From Zopfochytrium polystomum (lineage: Eukaryota > Chytridiomycota > Chytridiomycetes > Chytridiales > Chytridiaceae): a stretch of 64,000 nt of DNA. A model generated the notes under the pieces. The model did no database searches. It worked only from the letters and a program-made list of their open reading frames with translations, and was not told the origin of the DNA. Location: the NCBI GenBank assembly GCA_025765615.1, contig JAIVFJ010000014.1:186001-250000 (forward strand), in the 5' to 3' direction. This document shows, piece after piece, positions 27,730 to 38,269 of this stretch. Numbering within the stretch: the stretch's first letter is position 1; each line of letters opens with the position of its first letter. A program made the translations under genes and the position numbers.

Positions 27730-28355
27730 TCAAGCCTCTCAGGTTTTCTTACCTTGCATTGTTGTTGTTCATTCGTCCCCTCTCGATTACAACCATCACA
27801 AACACACCAAGCGGCCCTGACGGCACGCCGTACGAAGGCGGCATCTTTTCCGCTACGATCAAGTTTCCCCGCGACTACCCGCTCTCTCCACCCGTCATGA
27901 AAATCACGAGCCCAATCTTCCATCCCAATGTTTACCCTGACGGCACAGGTGCGGCGAAAAAAAGAGGGAGTGAAGCGAGGAACGCAGACCTAAAGAGCCT
28001 CCACAACCCCTTCATTCAGTGTGCATTTCAATCCTACATCCTCCCGGCGATGATCCAAACATGTACGAGGATGCGAGCGAACGGTGGTCCCCAGTTCAGT
28101 CTGTGGAGAAGATATTGCTATCGGTTGTAAGCATGCTGGCGGGTCAGTAGGCTGTTTGCTCTTCTTGAAATGCGCCACGTCAGGCCAATTTGACCCCCAA
28201 AATTGTCCTTTGTGCCCGGCGCGTTCTCATTTCGTTCTCCAGAACCCAACGACGAGTCGGGCGCCAACATTGAAGCGTCCAAAATGTGGAGGTCTGATCG
28301 GGAGAGGTTCAACAAAATTGTGCGGAAGCTGGTTCTGGAGAGCGTCGGGATCTGA
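27216..28355 (+). CDS. UBC7: Ubiquitin-conjugating enzyme E2, Ubc7 / UBE2G2 type
   Basis: This E2 works with ER-associated degradation ligases (Hrd1, gp78/Cue1 in known systems). Exons 27216-27255, 27593-27674, 27812-27948, 28020-28142 and 28243-28355 join in phase to 164 residues, the normal length. Key blocks are [65 protein letters not shown], then [13 protein letters not shown] with the active-site Cys. The 13-residue acidic loop insert ([14 protein letters not shown]) defines the Ubc7/UBE2G class. Intron 2 contains an unbroken run of 37 T (27692-27728). The gene converges with the Ubc9 gene, whose stop is 175 bases away. Confidence 0.95.
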
Positions 28356-28530
28356 ATTTGTCAACGAAATATAGAGTCCTCTTCTCCCCAACCCTTTTCG
28401 CTTCCTGGATCTGCGCGTGGAACTTTCGCTTAGCACGCCAGGTTCCTTCTTCGCGCTAAGAGGGGGGTGGCGCAGTGCAAAGATCTTGATGGCAGAAGAC
28501 GAGAGACACCAAACGTTGCCAGCAACCTAT

Positions 28531-29543
28531 TTATTCTTGTGGAGTGTACTGTTTCGCTTGAGCTCTCACCCTCCTCTCATATGCGACCTTCCGTGAAGAG
28601 TGCAAGTCGAATTAGGAGTTGCGACTGGGATGGGACCGGAAACAATTAAAAAAGGGCCTTACTCGATCCTTCTTGAACATCATGTACGCCTCGCTTTGGG
28701 CCGGAGAATCAGGATTTGGGTCGTTTAGAAGATCCTGGACACCCAGTAGGATCTGTTTAATAGTGATTGCAGGCTTCCAGTCCTGCTCCTCGTTCAAAAT
28801 GGATAAGCACACTGTCCCTGAAGGATACACGTTCGGGTGGAAGAGACCGCTGGGGAACTTGCACTTGGGTGGCTTTTGCGGATAATCGTCCGGAAACGTC
28901 ATTGTCAGCGTGTAGACACCGTTCTCCCACGGTGTTCCCTGTTTGCCTGATCGCGCAGTCAGCTTTTCGGATCGTAGCCCAGTTTTTGGTGGGGAGAACG
29001 CGGAAGAAGGGAATTGGATGCCCCCCTAAAACGCCCACAACAGAAACACGAATAGACGACGTCCCCATCCACCCACCTGGGATGCCGACCTGCCACTGCA
29101 TGAGGTTGAGGCTGCCGTCCTGGTTCTTCTCCGGCTTCGCCCAGAAGCCATACGCTAGAAGAGGGGAAGGAGAAGTTGAGTACAAAGGAAGGCAGGGAAG
29201 AAGGAAGGTTGAGGGGAGGAGTCAGGTTAATCTCTCGGAACCCCGCCACAGGGAATAAGTGTCCGACTGAGGACAACGACCCGCTGCCGAAATGACAAGG
29301 ACAAATGGAGCTGCAGTGCCTCAGTCGACAATCGTCGCACGCTGCGATCTGCAAGATGCTCGCACTCGGGAGGCAAAGAGCCTGGGGTATAACTGCGGAA
29401 AGGGCACCAGCGGGGGAGATGGGCAGGGCGGAGGTGGGGCCTGGTCTGTGGACGTCCGCGGCGGCGCAACACAACAACGTACGATGGTCCTTCCTCCAAG
29501 CCTTTCGCTCTTCTGTGAGTCGAGCAATCGCGATGGATGACAT
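28531..29543 (-). CDS. UBC9: SUMO-conjugating enzyme E2 Ubc9
   Basis: Ubc9 is the sole E2 for SUMO. Exons 29543-29483, 29154-29077, 28946-28663 and 28587-28531 join in phase to 159 residues. Motifs are [89 protein letters not shown] (active Cys; the SUMO E2-specific DWKPAIT block) and [15 protein letters not shown], with a basic C-terminal helix ([13 protein letters not shown]). The stop TAA is at 28531-28533. First-intron sequence is long (about 330 bases) and GC-rich. Assignment is certain at family level. Confidence 0.96.
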
Positions 29544-29901
29544 CGGGTTTTTTGGTTTATTTTTTTTAAAATTTTTTTCCCTTTTTCTTTTGCGGCCTCT
29601 TCAATCCCAACAATTGAAAAGCAGGGCTCTTCAAGTTCAACAGGAACAAAGAACGAGGAGAGCGCGAGGGAGAAACAGAGCGACAGAGAGAAGAGAGTGA
29701 GTGACTGAGAGGAGTGAGTGAGAGGGCAAGCTACACTGAGGCCTCACTGCCGCAACAAGACAACAATCAAATACGAAGGACACGGCGAAACCAAAGAAGG
29801 CGAAGAGAAAGAGACCGCGCCAACGTACAACTGCAACAAAAAAAAAAAAAAAAACCAAAACCAACAACAACTACAACACAATGGACGCCAACACGCTCTG
29901 C
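29544..29901. other. Intergenic stretch between UBC9 and the CK2 beta gene
   Basis: This is purine-rich on the plus strand (GAGAGA-like sequence about 29655-29730 and an A run about 29838-29854), with a T-rich patch near 29555-29595. It should contain the UBC9 promoter and the CK2 beta 3' end. No gene is seen. Confidence 0.5.
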
Positions 29902-31957
29902 TTAGTCGTCCTCCTCGGCTCCTTCGGCCGGCTCCTCCCCGGCACCTTCAAAAAGGTCCCCGTCCTCAGCCATTGCACCTTCATCTCGAGTTCGGGTCGA
30001 TCCAGGCAGCGGAAGGCCCTCACGCCACCGCAGCCATGCCATCCTCGGTCCGGTAATCGATTTCTCGCTCACACGAAAACCAAATATCCTCAGAACGTAC
30101 ACATGGTAGTCAGATAGCTCCTGGTCATCGTCATTGGCATCTTCTTCGTCGCTCTCGTGCTCTTGCTCCCCCGCCACTGTCTTGGATTCAGTCGCTGCAC
30201 GGTGTCGACGACGCGTGGTGGACTTGATTGGATAGTTGCATTCAGGGAACGTCAGGAACAGAAGGTGAGGGAATGTGGTGCCAAAGAAAGCACCATCGAT
30301 GTTTTGAAACTTCGCCTGGCGGCAGCAACGAATTCAGAATTGATACAGGGTGAGTGTTGGCTTTCGCGATCATCGCTTTCAATGGCGCGAATACAAACCT
30401 CTCTTGGGTGATACAGATCGCAGCAGCGAATGCAAAACATCTTGACCGTGTCAACGCCCGCTTGATCGCTGCGTCCACAAGGAAGGGTTCCGGCTCCACC
30501 GCAGCCTTCCCGAGGACACGTTCCAAACTCACGTGCCCGCAGACGCTCCGCCATAATAGCCAGCCCTTGTTTCGTCACCAAGAATCGCTGATGGATAAGT
30601 CCGTACAGCATTTCAGCAGAGGACTCAATCAGAGACATTTGGGCATCCGTGGGTCTCTGCTTTGGTTCCAAATCCAGAATCACATCCAGTGCATCACTAT
30701 AGAGAAGAACTAGCGTGTTCAAGCCGGTAAGATTAAAGTCGTCTTCGATAAAATCCTCGGGGACCTCAAGGAAGAATTCATGCCCTTGTGCCGCATCATC
30801 ATTTAGTCCGATTCGGAGCATACAAGGCGCCAACAACTCACCTGGAAGGGAGCAGAACCAGCTGATCCACGAAATCACTGATGACGATGTTTGAGAATCA
30901 TCCGTGGAATCTGGGCGGGGAAACCAAATCAAAAGGATGAACCAAAAAAAACAAAAAGAAAAAAAAAAAGGGGGCATCAGTAACGCAACAATGGGAACAA
31001 AAAGGCTTGGTCTGCAAGCCAGGTCCTACCGTTGTCGAAATCGTCCTGGTCATCATCGCCATCACGATTGTACATATCATCGTCCATGTTTTCTCCCCCG
31101 TTGTCGCCATACAATTGCCTGTCATGGGTTCCCCCACCAGAAAACAAGCCCAGGTTCGGTCCGCCACGCGCTGGGGCTCCCCTGCTCGAGTGCGTCCGAA
31201 TGCGCTCCCTCCAATCGTTTCTTACTGGCAGGCTCGATATTCCTTGCGCTACTTTCGGGCGAGGAGCTGAGGAAGAAGGCGCACCAAGCGCTGGTCGTGC
31301 TGGGGCGGATGGAGTGTCTGGACGATCTTCTGCCGCACTAGAGAGATCCACGGCTGAATCCTCCATCGCCGCGATCACCTTGTCCCCATTTGGCTCTTCG
31401 CGTTTGGCGGACACTACCATTGCAGCACTAGTGTTTGAGATTGATATTGCGGTGGAAGTTTCCCGATCAAGGGTGTCTGAGACTGAGAGCGACCGGATGG
31501 CGGCAGTTGCGCGATGGACCGACGGCGGCTTGAGAAGAGACCGGGGGTGGCGGGTGCTGCCATTGCGGGAGTGTGATGATGGGAGAGAGGAGGCGGCGGG
31601 AAGATACTTCACAGATGGGGGACACTGCAAAGAAGGGGATGAGGAGTGGAAGGAGGGGGCGGTGGAAGAAGCGGAGTCGGGGAAGGTGGGGTGGGAAGGC
31701 AAGGAAAGAACGGACGAAGCACGGGTCGCCGTAGTTCTTGGGGACTGCGGCGGCTCGCTGCCATCGCTACTGCCGACTGGTTCTGTGGTTGCAGCCGCCG
31801 CTGCAGGCGCTGCAGCCGTTCTAATTGCTTCCTCCTCCTCCTCCTTGGTGGTTGGGGCCAGCAGCGCGAGGGCAGCAGCAACAGCCGTAGTAGCAGCTGC
31901 GGCAGGTTCGCGGCAGCTCGTCGTCGGTCGTGGTGGTGGTGGGAGAACGTCGGCCAT
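29902..31957 (-). CDS. Casein kinase II regulatory subunit beta, with long N-terminal extension
   Basis: CK2 beta dimerises through a zinc finger and assembles the CK2 holoenzyme. The core is unmistakable: SWISWFCSLPG spliced to HEFFLEVPEDFIEDDFNLTG, then LYSDALDVILDLEP, AEMLYGLIHQRFLVTKQGL, the four-Cys zinc finger CPREGC ... FCIRC, NIDGAFFGTTFPHLLFLTFP and a final YHVYVLRIFGFRVSEK. Two additions stand out. About 300 residues of Ala/Thr/Ser/Pro-rich sequence precede the core, starting at MADVLPPPPRP (31957). An acidic insert (DEEDANDDDQEL) separates the last two core blocks, and the C-terminal tail is acidic. The stop is at 29902-29904. At least five introns are present. A shorter isoform from an internal start cannot be excluded. 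Confidence 0.92.
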
Positions 31958-32007
31958 GCCTCTTTTGTTGTTGCGATTGATTGATTGATTGATGGTTGAG
32001 GTGTTTT

Positions 32008-32044
<37 letters not shown>

Positions 32045-32340
32045 CTCCTTTCTTTCTTTTTTTCAGTCCAGAGGGGGAAGGGGAAAAAAAGCCGCCGCCT
32101 GGTCTCGCGTTGAAGTCGTCACCAAAAAACACCGTCTGGACGGACGAGGAGGTGACGTGGTCTCCCTCACTTGTTCACTCACTCCACTCACTCAATCACT
32201 CACAATATGCCCAATGATAGCCCCTCAACCTTGTACGCGTGTAAAAAGGTTGACTTTTTGGATAGTGGGTAATAATATGAACACGGGAGCGAAGAAAGTT
32301 CTGGAGGCAAGGAGAAGAAGTTACGCAGAAAAATAACTTT
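31958..32340. other. Intergenic stretch with a run of 33 T
   Basis: This contains TGAT repeats (about 31975-31993), 33 consecutive T (32012-32044), ACTC-type repeats near 32170-32200 and otherwise unremarkable sequence. It lies between two minus-strand genes and should hold the CK2 beta promoter and the 3' end of the membrane-ATPase gene. Confidence 0.6.
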
Positions 32341-35300
32341 TTATTGCCTCAAGGGAAGTACTTTGCCGCTTCCCATCATCCCGACTCGCTGGCGGCCGCC
32401 AACCCCTCCATCTGTTCCAGCCATCTCGTACACCACAAACTCGCAGCTTAGCTCCTCTTGCCACTCTTCCGGGGGCTTTCCCCGCCGCAGCGACGACCCG
32501 GACTCGCCCAAGCTGGCTTTCATCTGCGCGGCCACCATCCCCTGCCACCACGCCCGCCTCTGCCGCGCAGCCAGCTTCCCGGCCTTCTCCAACGCGCTCT
32601 TCAGCCGCGCAGGGTCGCACTTCCCAAACATGGACCCTCCTCGGTTCCGACCACCCGAAGCCGAGAAGAACCCGAGGCCGGCGAGCACGGCTTCCGCGAA
32701 CTGCACGTCTACACGAAGCGGAACAGCTGCCTGCGCAGCTCTCCGCGTCGCAGACAGTATCTGCTCCGTCCAGACGCCCAGCAGCTCCAGCCCGCTGGCT
32801 CGTGCCGCCTTGGAGCCGCCGCCGCCGCCGACGTCGCCACCCTCGCCCATCTCGTCCTCTAGCTTGAGTCGGAGCTTGTCCCCCGCCGCCAGCGGCTGCG
32901 TTGGCCCGTTGTGTGTCTTGTTCGAGCGCAAAAGGCACAAACTACGCACCGCCGCCTGCAAGAGCAGGCTCAACGCCGTTGCCATCCCCGGGACCCACAG
33001 CGCATTGATCCCAACAAGGGCTCCACTTCGCGGTAGATTGTCGGGGTCCAGTACGCTCCCGTCGAACTGTTGGCTGCATCCTTCGCAGCGAGCGCCGCAG
33101 CCTTTCTTTGTTCGAAACGCTCCTTGCGCTTTTTTGTGCAAATGCTCGGGGTCGTCCACTTCGGTCAAGCTTGTTTCTGCGGTCACACGGGTCTGATCGC
33201 AGTCTTGGTCAGCGCGCCAAAGCAATGCAATAAGGTGCACCGTCTTGGACAAGTTTCCCTGGCGCGAAAGATAGCACGCCACGGCCGCAAGCGCCAAAAT
33301 GTCCAAGAAGCTGATCGGCCTATGCCTCTCGCATTTTCGCAAATTAATCAGTCTAGTGATTGTGCTCTCGCAGATTCCTTCAATCTCCATCATCCTGTCT
33401 TTGTTCGTGAATGAGAACAGAACAACTTCCAAAGTCTGAAACACGAGCGTCGCGGTAGTGTCGTTCGAACTGGACTCCTGATAACGCCCGCGGGCATCTG
33501 CGATGGAGTGGTACGCGTCCTCAAATCGCCCTCCTTCAACGAGAGTGAGGACATACCAAACCTATTGTCGATTGTGCAAAAGAAATCACAGTAAGAATTT
33601 CGTTCGCAGAAGTTTGTTGTTTTGGTGAGATGAGCGGAAGCAGTGCGGCTCTTACGTGTACTTCCAGCAATGGGTAAGACCAGACGAGCGGCCCTCCGAA
33701 AACGAGAGCACATCTCAAAAATACTTCTGCGCGCTCAAAGTCCCCAGCAATGCCAAAGCTGTAGCCCAGCATCCCCTCGAAAAAGGTCACTGACCCGCGA
33801 CACCGAACCAACCACTCGGCATCCATTGCCCCAATCAAGTTCCGACCCCGCCGCAGCAGCGCTACACGCAGCCGCGTTCGCCCGCCGTTTGGTTTTTTCC
33901 CGGACGCCAGCAGGAACTGGAGGTGCGCGTACGCAACTAACAAGTCTGCCGGCGTGCCGCCGCACCCTTCCAGCATGGCGATCGCCAAAAGGTAGCAGTA
34001 CTTTGACTTTGCAAACGACGGCGACTCGGAGCCCAGCGCCCGGACGGCCGTGATGCCCGGCAGCAGCGTGCCCGCGAGGCGCAGTACTGATGGATTGCAT
34101 GACATGAGCGATTCGAAGCAGCCGCCGGCCATGATGCCCATGGAGAGCTCCGTGGGTGCCGTGGAGACGCTGGGTCGCTTGAGTGGCTCTGGTATGGCCG
34201 ATAGCTGCCGCGCGGCCGCGGGGAGAATGGCTTCGTCGTCCTGGTCGAGGACTTGGGAGACGTCGTCCGGATCGTCGTCCAGGGATGTGTGGATGTCGCC
34301 TTCACGCCCGACCGTCACAGCGAACGTGGCGTCGTTATCTACGTACGTCGCACTGGCTGCATCCGGGACGTCTTGGTAAATAGCCTGCGGATTTACAAAT
34401 CGCTCCGTATTGATTGGATTGTCGAGCTTGAGCCTGGACAGAAGTAACCAGCAAAGCAGGGTCCATCCAAACTCGGACACAGAGACTGGAGCCACAGAGA
34501 TTGCATCTCTTGCGAATACTGTGCCGTGCTCGTTCAGTTCATTTACGTGATCGCTTGGGCATAGAGTCGAAGATGACACCGCGAGAAGGTAATCGAGCGA
34601 CCCGCGGGTCAGGTTGTTCAAGTAATGCTTTGAAGCGCCGTTGTACTTTGCTTTTCCCATCGTTTCAACCGTTTTCGCATAGTTTGCAATATCTCTTCGA
34701 ACAAGGCGGTTGCAACCGTTGGATCCCTTAAAGGAAACATTGATTAAAGAAGTGATGAAATTTCTTAAAAACCCCGCCGCAATCGCCTTACGTGGTCTGC
34801 AGCAAACGCGTAATAAAGAACTGCAAAATCTTTTGCGTTGCTGTTTTCAAGGTGGAAAGCAAGCTTGAGAATGTCGGCCACGTCTCTGCTCTTTGTCTCG
34901 GTGTTTCGCAACTTGGTTGCGTAAAATTTTGCCGCAATCGCATGAGCTGCGTATCGCTTCGAGATTGTCATTCGCGCATATCCTGCCTCCCAGGATGAAT
35001 CGTGATTCCAACGAATGATAGGCCCGTGCTTCGTGTCGACTCGATGCATAATGGTTTTGGCCATCATCACTGAGAGGAGCTGTTAGATTTCATGTCAGTG
35101 ATTGGATGTCCACCGGAAACTGCCGACTTCTGGAATTGTACCTCACGGAACGATTCGGCGGTCGCATTATTTACATTCATGTGCAAGTAACAAGACAAAT
35201 CGAGGGGTAGCTCTCCTTGCTCGATTGATAGCAGGCTGAGGAAGGTCTGCTCTCCAACAGAAAGTGAAAGAAACATGCGATCAAGTAGAACAAATGTGTT

Positions 35301-37407
35301 CGTTCCGGTGAGCATTTCTCCAAACTGCTGGGGTGTGGCAGACGATTGCTCTCCGTACATAAACTCCTGGTTGCGTTGATTTAAGAACCAATTGGTAAGC
35401 TTTCCGGTCGTGGTGACCATATACAGCTCCGATAGGCGAGAGATGATGAGGGGGTTCCCCCCGGATGCGTCGACGATGCCTTCTTTGACGCTAAGGGGGA
35501 TATCCGCTGCGACTGGATTCGCATCCATAATTCCTATCCCATCACCGGGAGAGATGGGTGAAAGAGGAATTGTTTCAAAGCATTGACTCGGAATTTCGTC
35601 CGAATCTACGCTGAAAGGCCCAGTCGCGTTTGTGTTCCGAGTCAAAATTACGACGACTGGGATGGAAAACATTTTCCCTGAGCTGATGATGCTCTGGATG
35701 AACAGGCCTAAGTTAGATCAAGATCCACAAGACAGCAGCCCAAATAAATGAGCGGCACAAACCGTTAACACCTTGAGGGAAATTGGGTCGCATTTCTGAG
35801 CATTGTTCCAAAAATACGAAGTGGTTATAAGAGTGGATGAACTGGAAAGAGAAAGGCACCTGAATATCGTCAACGATGAAAGCAACAGCGCGGCATGATT
35901 CGCCTGCCCTCGTTGTTATTATATCAAGCAAAATGCCCGCAAGGGCGGCGAACAAACTGCTCTGTTCCAACTGCATGACAGACGGAAGCGTTGGCTGGAG
36001 GTTGCAGTCCAGAAACAGTCCGATAAGCGGCAGCAGCCCTTCCACTTCCTCGGGGAGCTGAAGCTCAAGCAGGGACTGCTCTCTTTCCGCCGGCGTCCGA
36101 CCAAGCTCCAATAGGTCGAACAAATATGTGATGAGATCGTGAAGGACGGAGAAGGACGGCTGGAATCCTCTGAATTGCGGGCTGGCCCGTGCGACAAGCA
36201 CATTCATTTCCTCCAAGTGCCTGGCGCACGCCGTCATTAAGGTTTGTTTTCCCATTCCTTACGGTAGGGGGCGAGGTGGTAATGATGCCGTGAGTACGAT
36301 TTTTTTTTTTTTTTTTTTTTTTTTTTTGGTTATTGCATGGTTAGTTCAGCTTTGCGACACAGTCCCAACCTCCCACTTTCCGATAACTCCAAAATCGACG
36401 AATAGCTCACCGGGCAGAGACTCGACCAAAAATCCCCACGTCATCCTGTTGGTCTCGCCTGACACCATGTCGCGTACCGGGGAGAGAATTCGCTCCAATT
36501 CTGCTTTCCTTCCCATCATTTTCACGGGAGTCAGGTACCCGAAGCTCTTTGGCAGCGCCTCGCTCCAGTTCGTGAACGCAATCTCCGACGGATCTGCCCG
36601 GCGAGACAGGTCCGCCTCGAGCCCGCTGGTGCCCGCGACGGCCTCGGCGATGCTGCGGTGCTCGTCGGCGGCCTCGGTGGTGGCCACGGGATGAAAGTCG
36701 GGGGTGCGGTCGAACCCGCCGTAATGGGAAAGCGCGTAAAATGTGGAGGCTTCGGAAAGCACGCCGGCGAGCGTCATTATGAGGCAGGAGACGGAGAGGG
36801 TGTAAACGCCGATGCCAATCTCGCTCGGCCTCACTAGCACGGTGATGAGGACGGCGACGGAAGCACGCATTGCTGCTGCGACCGTCGCGCACCTAGCGAT
36901 CCATCCTTGTAACGTTCTTGAGTGTGGGCCGAACCAGCGCTGAGCGAACGGGTGCCGAATAAATCCCCAAAACAGGACCGACGCGGAGGCAACGACAACT
37001 GCATCCAAGACGGATCGAAGGAGTGACTTGTGCTGTATTTTCGGCTCCATGACGGCATTCCAGCGGCGAATTTTCGCGAACTTGGAGAGTGCATTGTAAA
37101 CAAGCACCGAGATTGTGAACGTGACAACGACGATGCAAACGATGACTTCGAGGGAGATGAGTGTGTAAAACGTAAGCCGAGACGAAACGGTGCTGTTTAC
37201 GGAGAGTCCAGCGTATGCCGCGATCAAAACCAGCTTCCCCACTGCATCGATCCCGCCAAAGGTGACGAGCTCCCAATGTGGAGGCGTTTTGTCCCTATGG
37301 ATGACAAAGGATCGGTACAAGCTGACCCAGAATAGAGACAGAATGGCGGCCGCGGCGTGAATGGCGCTTGTTATGAAAAGCCATGATAGCAGTGAGACAT
37401 CGACCAT
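32341..37407 (-). CDS. Multi-pass membrane protein fused to a STAND-type ATPase
   Basis: This appears to be one large gene. Exon 1 (37407 to about 36409) encodes about six hydrophobic helices (such as WLFITSAIHAAAAILSLFWV, EVIVCIVVVTFTISVLVY and TLSVSCLIMTLAGVLS), then a soluble part with MMGRKAELERIL. VESLPG is spliced in phase to MGKQTLMTACARHLEEMNVL, a P-loop of a relaxed kind (SLPGMGKQT). CRAVAFIVDDIQ follows as Walker B. Next come NPLIISRLSELYMVTTTGKL and winged-helix-like segments (FLSLSVGEQTFLSLLSIEQGE). A long helical-repeat C-terminal half ends at 32341. The order of ATPase, winged helix and helical repeats resembles the C-terminal part of soluble adenylyl cyclase (ADCY10) and other STAND proteins. 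No cyclase domain is seen. An intron holds 28 T (36300-36327). That this is a single gene is inferred from continuous coding and matching phases. Confidence 0.65.
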
Positions 37408-37971
37408 GTTAGCTCAAAAGCGACGGTGCCCTGCCCGTCCCCGCCCGGCCCCCCGGAAGCAACTTGCGATTGGATGTGTAGGCTGGGTTCCTTTTCGTTT
37501 TCGGCCCTTATGTTGTCAAAATTGTCAGTCATCGCCGCAAAAATGGCGGAGTTTGATCCGGCGGCGGTTGGTTCAGTGTTCAAAGGGCTTGTGGATGCTC
37601 ACTCTTAGTTCTTCTGCCAAATTTAATCCACTTCTCCTCTCCCTCTAGCCGTCCAGCGAATTGGACTCGGAGTCAACGCCCACGAGCAGCAAATAAGGGA
37701 GTGGATGGTGGCGAACGAGGATGACGCATTGATGGCCACTCCCTTTCTACCTTGGAAACACGGCTGGGCGGCTGCAGGGAAAGCAACCGCACATATCTCC
37801 CTGCGAAGCGGTATCTGAGCACTGTCGTTGGTGAGTGTATGAGGAACGCTTTCCCGACGGGGCGGAGAAAGGGCAAGGGGATTGTGTCAGAGTTTGAGAG
37901 GCGTAGAGAGAGGGGGAGAGAGAGAGAGCGAGAGAGAGAGAGAGAGAGAGCTAGAGAGAGAGAGAGAGAGG

Positions 37972-38010
<39 letters not shown>

Positions 38011-38269
38011 CAGAGAGAGAGAGAAATGAAGTTCTTGGCGAGTGAGAGAGCCTGGGGTCAGCTCCACGCGCCATCCCACACTGGGCACGCCACCCTCGCG
38101 CTTTCCTTTGTCTCCCCTTTCGAGGGAGAGTGGGCGATAGACAGAGACGGAGACAGAGAGAAAGAAGCGAGAGAGAGAGTAGGCGAGACAGACAGTCAGA
38201 GACAGACCGAGACAGAGACTGAAAGGCAAGCAAGCAGACTGAGAGCGACAGTTGTTGATATCGTCCTCC
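37408..38269. other. Divergent intergenic region with (GA)n tract and a small possible exon
   Basis: An ATG at 37543 opens a short plus-strand frame (MAEFDPAAVGSVFKGLV...) ending at a TAG after 21 codons. A following block (about 37650-37830) is open in another frame and ends at a GTGAGT donor-like site. These could be exons of a small gene or of the SH3 gene, but I cannot join them in phase. A GA-rich microsatellite fills about 37911-38033, with GAGACAGA repeats on to about 38230. Confidence 0.4.

Noticed and set aside
29731..29746. CTACACTGAGGCCTCA shared with 51766-51781 as a mobile-element end
   Set aside because: The match ends at once on both sides and includes a palindromic core, so chance or a weak motif is enough to explain it.
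36346..37407. Six-TM region as a microbial rhodopsin of a rhodopsin-cyclase fusion
   Set aside because: No retinal-binding Lys context or rhodopsin helix motifs are visible, and no cyclase catalytic domain follows.
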